6,994 nt of DNA, taken from positions 1 through 6,994 of the forward strand of contig JALOMX010000210.1 in the NCBI GenBank assembly GCA_025455245.1, given 5' to 3'. This document shows positions 5,557 through 6,994 of this stretch, in pieces. The first letter of the stretch is position 1; each line of letters begins with the position of its first letter. Position numbers and translations under genes: made by a program. The stretch comes from Chitinophagaceae bacterium. GTDB lineage: Bacteria > Bacteroidota > Bacteroidia > Chitinophagales > Chitinophagaceae. Below the pieces are notes generated by a model, which saw nothing but the letters and a program-made list of their open reading frames with translations, had not been told where the DNA came from and made no database searches.

Positions 5557-6375
5557 ATGGTCACATTTCCCAATTGCAAAATTAACCTCGGCCTCAGGAT
5601 TACCGGGAAACGATCAGATGGTTTTCACAATCTTGAATCGGTTTTTTTGCCGGTTCCATGGTTCGATGCCCTTGAAATAATCGAGGATAATGAACTGAAT
5701 ATTTTTTTGTCGGGCATTCCGGTACCCGGCGCTGATCAGAACAATTTGTGCATCCGGGCATGGCAATTGCTGAAAGCTGATTTTCCTTCTTTGCCGCCGG
5801 TTTCCATTTACCTGCATAAGACCATTCCCACAGGAGCCGGTTTGGGTGGGGGCAGCAGCAATGGCGCATACATGCTTCGCCTTTTGAATGAAAAATTTTC
5901 CATGGGCCTTACAAAAGAACAACTGTCCGGATATGCACTTCAGCTTGGCAGCGACTGTCCCTTTTTTATTTACAATGAACCATTGTATGCAACCGGCCGT
6001 GGAGAAATACTGAAACCTGTGGAATTGAATTTGTCCGGCAATTACCTGGTACTGATCAATCCTTCCATTCATATCCCTACCGGTTGGGCTTTTGGACGTA
6101 TAACCCCTGCCATGCCGGAACAGTCCTGCGCCGAAATGGTTAAGGAAGATCCTTCTAAATGGGCCGATCTTGGTTTACTCAACGATTTTGAACCGCCCGT
6201 TTTTGATGCCTTTCCCCTTATCAAAAAAATAAAAGAGCATTTGCTTTCAGCAGGCGCCCTTTTTGCATCAATGACAGGAACAGGAAGTACCGTATACGGG
6301 ATTTTCGGATCTGAACCTTCGCTGGACCATTCTTTTTTGCATGAGAACCATATGATTGAGGTGCTGCAACTTTAA
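5557..6375 (+). CDS. ispE: 4-diphosphocytidyl-2-C-methyl-D-erythritol kinase
   Basis: Fourth enzyme of the MEP pathway to isoprenoid precursors: it phosphorylates the 2-hydroxyl of CDP-ME with ATP in the cytoplasm. Seen in 272 residues: CKINLGL at 7-13 with the catalytic Lys8; the KRSDGFHNLESVF segment at 18-30; the GHMP-kinase ATP loop PTGAGLGGGSSNGA at 91-104; LGSDCPFFI at 130-138 with the catalytic Asp133; ATGRGE at 145-150; and the C-terminal GHMP segment SMTGTGSTVYGIF at 238-250. Length is near the usual 270-300. All catalytic residues are present. It is co-directional with the nuclease-family gene 9 nt upstream and probably shares its promoter; no functional link between the two is apparent. 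It implies that the organism makes isoprenoids by the MEP route rather than by mevalonate. Confidence 0.97.
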   Translation: MVTFPNCKINLGLRITGKRSDGFHNLESVFLPVPWFDALEIIEDNELNIFLSGIPVPGADQNNLCIRAWQLLKADFPSLPPVSIYLHKTIPTGAGLGGGSSNGAYMLRLLNEKFSMGLTKEQLSGYALQLGSDCPFFIYNEPLYATGRGEILKPVELNLSGNYLVLINPSIHIPTGWAFGRITPAMPEQSCAEMVKEDPSKWADLGLLNDFEPPVFDAFPLIKKIKEHLLSAGALFASMTGTGSTVYGIFGSEPSLDHSFLHENHMIEVLQL

Positions 6376-6403
6376 TTTTTTGTAACCAAAAAGGAAGCGC
6401 TGA

Positions 6404-6422
6404 AAAAACCCGGCCGGTTTTT
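6404..6422 (+). terminator. Candidate terminator hairpin between ispE and mgtE
   Basis: AAAAACC pairs with GGTTTTT around a CGGCC loop, a 7-bp stem whose 3' arm doubles as the T-run. The sequence is nearly symmetric and could act on either strand. It begins 28 nt after the ispE stop and overlaps by one base the promoter-like box of mgtE. The stem has only two G-C pairs, so the call is moderate. Confidence 0.45.
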
Positions 6423-6429
6423 ATCTTTA
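6422..6429 (+). promoter_or_regulatory. Candidate -7 box for mgtE
   Basis: TATCTTTA is one mismatch from TAnnTTTG and ends 4 nt before the mgtE ATG. If used, transcription would begin at or beside the start codon and give a leaderless or nearly leaderless mRNA. No clear -33 TTG is present about 20 nt upstream. Confidence 0.4.
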
Positions 6430-6433
6430 CCGC

Positions 6434-6994
6434 ATGCAGGAAGAGGAAGAAATCATACTGGAAGAGGAACCTTCGCTCCGCGAGCAATTTGAAGCCATCA
6501 TTGCTACCGATGATAAAATTGCCATCCGCGATTTTCTGAACGATCAGAACATCAGCGAGGTGGCAGACCTCGTTTATGATTATCCCGACTACGAAACTCA
6601 GATCATAGGAAGCCTTTCGATCAACCGGGCTGTAGCCCTTTTTAAAATCCTGGACCTTGCCGAACAGAAAAGGATCATTAATGAACTGCCTCCTTTTAAA
6701 ACGGCCGAACTCCTGAATGAGCTGCCTGCCGATGACCGTACCGATTTTTTGGAAGGACTTCCAAGCAATGTGGTGAGGGAATTAATAAAACTACTGACGC
6801 CGGAAGAACGGAAAACTACCCTGAACCTGCTTGGATATCCTGAGAACAGCGTAGGCCGTTTGATGACCCCCGAATATGTTTGGGTATATGAGCACAATAC
6901 GGTAGCCGAAGTACTGGAAACCATCCGAAGGTTCGGGAAAGACTCGGAAACCATTGATGTAATCTATGTAATCAACAGTGAGGGTAATTTTCTG
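6434..6994 (+). CDS. mgtE: Magnesium transporter MgtE, N-terminal part (3' end outside the window)
   Basis: Start of an inner-membrane Mg2+ channel/transporter. Seen: 187 codons open to the right edge. After an acidic N-terminus (MQEEEEIILEEE) comes the helical MgtE N domain (about residues 14-135), with FKILDLAEQKRIINELPPFKTAELLNELPADDRTDFLEGLP and ELIKLLTPEERKTTLNLLGYP. Next is the junction SVGRLMTPEYVWV (139-151), which opens the first CBS domain (IRRFGKDSETIDVIYVIN). Known: the N and CBS domains form a cytoplasmic Mg2+ sensor that closes the pore when Mg2+ is plentiful; the second CBS domain and five transmembrane helices would lie beyond the edge. The ATG at 6434 was chosen because the family-like N-terminus begins there and no other in-frame ATG occurs until codon 144. 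Whether it is transcribed with ispE or alone is uncertain. Confidence 0.95.
   Translation, partial: MQEEEEIILEEEPSLREQFEAIIATDDKIAIRDFLNDQNISEVADLVYDYPDYETQIIGSLSINRAVALFKILDLAEQKRIINELPPFKTAELLNELPADDRTDFLEGLPSNVVRELIKLLTPEERKTTLNLLGYPENSVGRLMTPEYVWVYEHNTVAEVLETIRRFGKDSETIDVIYVINSEGNFL

Noticed and set aside
6598..6954. 118-codon open frame antisense to mgtE
   Set aside because: The plus strand encodes a clear MgtE N domain; the antisense product is Ser-rich and resembles nothing I know.
1..6994. Mobile element, CRISPR array, tRNA or phage/defence genes
   Set aside because: No transposase, integrase, regularly spaced repeats or tRNA-like folds were seen; all long frames are accounted for by housekeeping genes.

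Overview
The window comes from a Bacteroidota chromosome, most likely a Chitinophagaceae-like member. The inference rests on four things: proteins of the Bacteroidota type (EtfB/EtfA, a bifunctional nuclease with a C-terminal UVR motif, a MEP-pathway IspE, an MgtE-type Mg2+ transporter); the lack of clear Shine-Dalgarno sequences before starts; promoter-like boxes close to the Bacteroidota -7 consensus TAnnTTTG; and moderate GC with AT-rich spacers. This is housekeeping DNA. I see no mobile element, CRISPR array, tRNA, rRNA or defence system.

Layout. At 2-947 (+) a YkgJ-type cysteine-cluster protein, cut by the left window edge, is followed after 1 nt by a rhomboid intramembrane protease. At 1072-2733 (-) a small TPR protein lies upstream of tilS (tRNA-Ile lysidine synthase) with a 6-nt gap. 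At 2734-2874 is a divergent promoter region with a perfect 11-bp inverted repeat that overlaps a -7-like box facing etfB. At 2875-4780 (+) are etfB and etfA, the two subunits of electron transfer flavoprotein. They are separated by an unusual 190-nt spacer with long inverted repeats and AT-rich direct repeats. A strong intrinsic terminator follows etfA. At 4960-6375 (+) a bifunctional-nuclease-family gene and ispE form a likely operon with its own promoter-like sequence. At 6434-6994 (+) is the start of mgtE, cut by the right window edge, preceded by a short hairpin and a promoter-like box that nearly touches the start codon.

How the genes work together. EtfB and EtfA form a heterodimer that passes electrons from acyl-CoA and other dehydrogenases to the quinone pool. 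The remaining genes serve separate core functions: tRNA decoding (tilS), isoprenoid precursors (ispE), Mg2+ uptake (mgtE) and membrane proteolysis (rhomboid). No multi-gene novel system is evident. The most unusual points are the etfB-etfA spacer, the palindrome in the divergent promoter region, and a TilS that appears to lack the stretch holding a normally conserved strand and motif of its catalytic domain.
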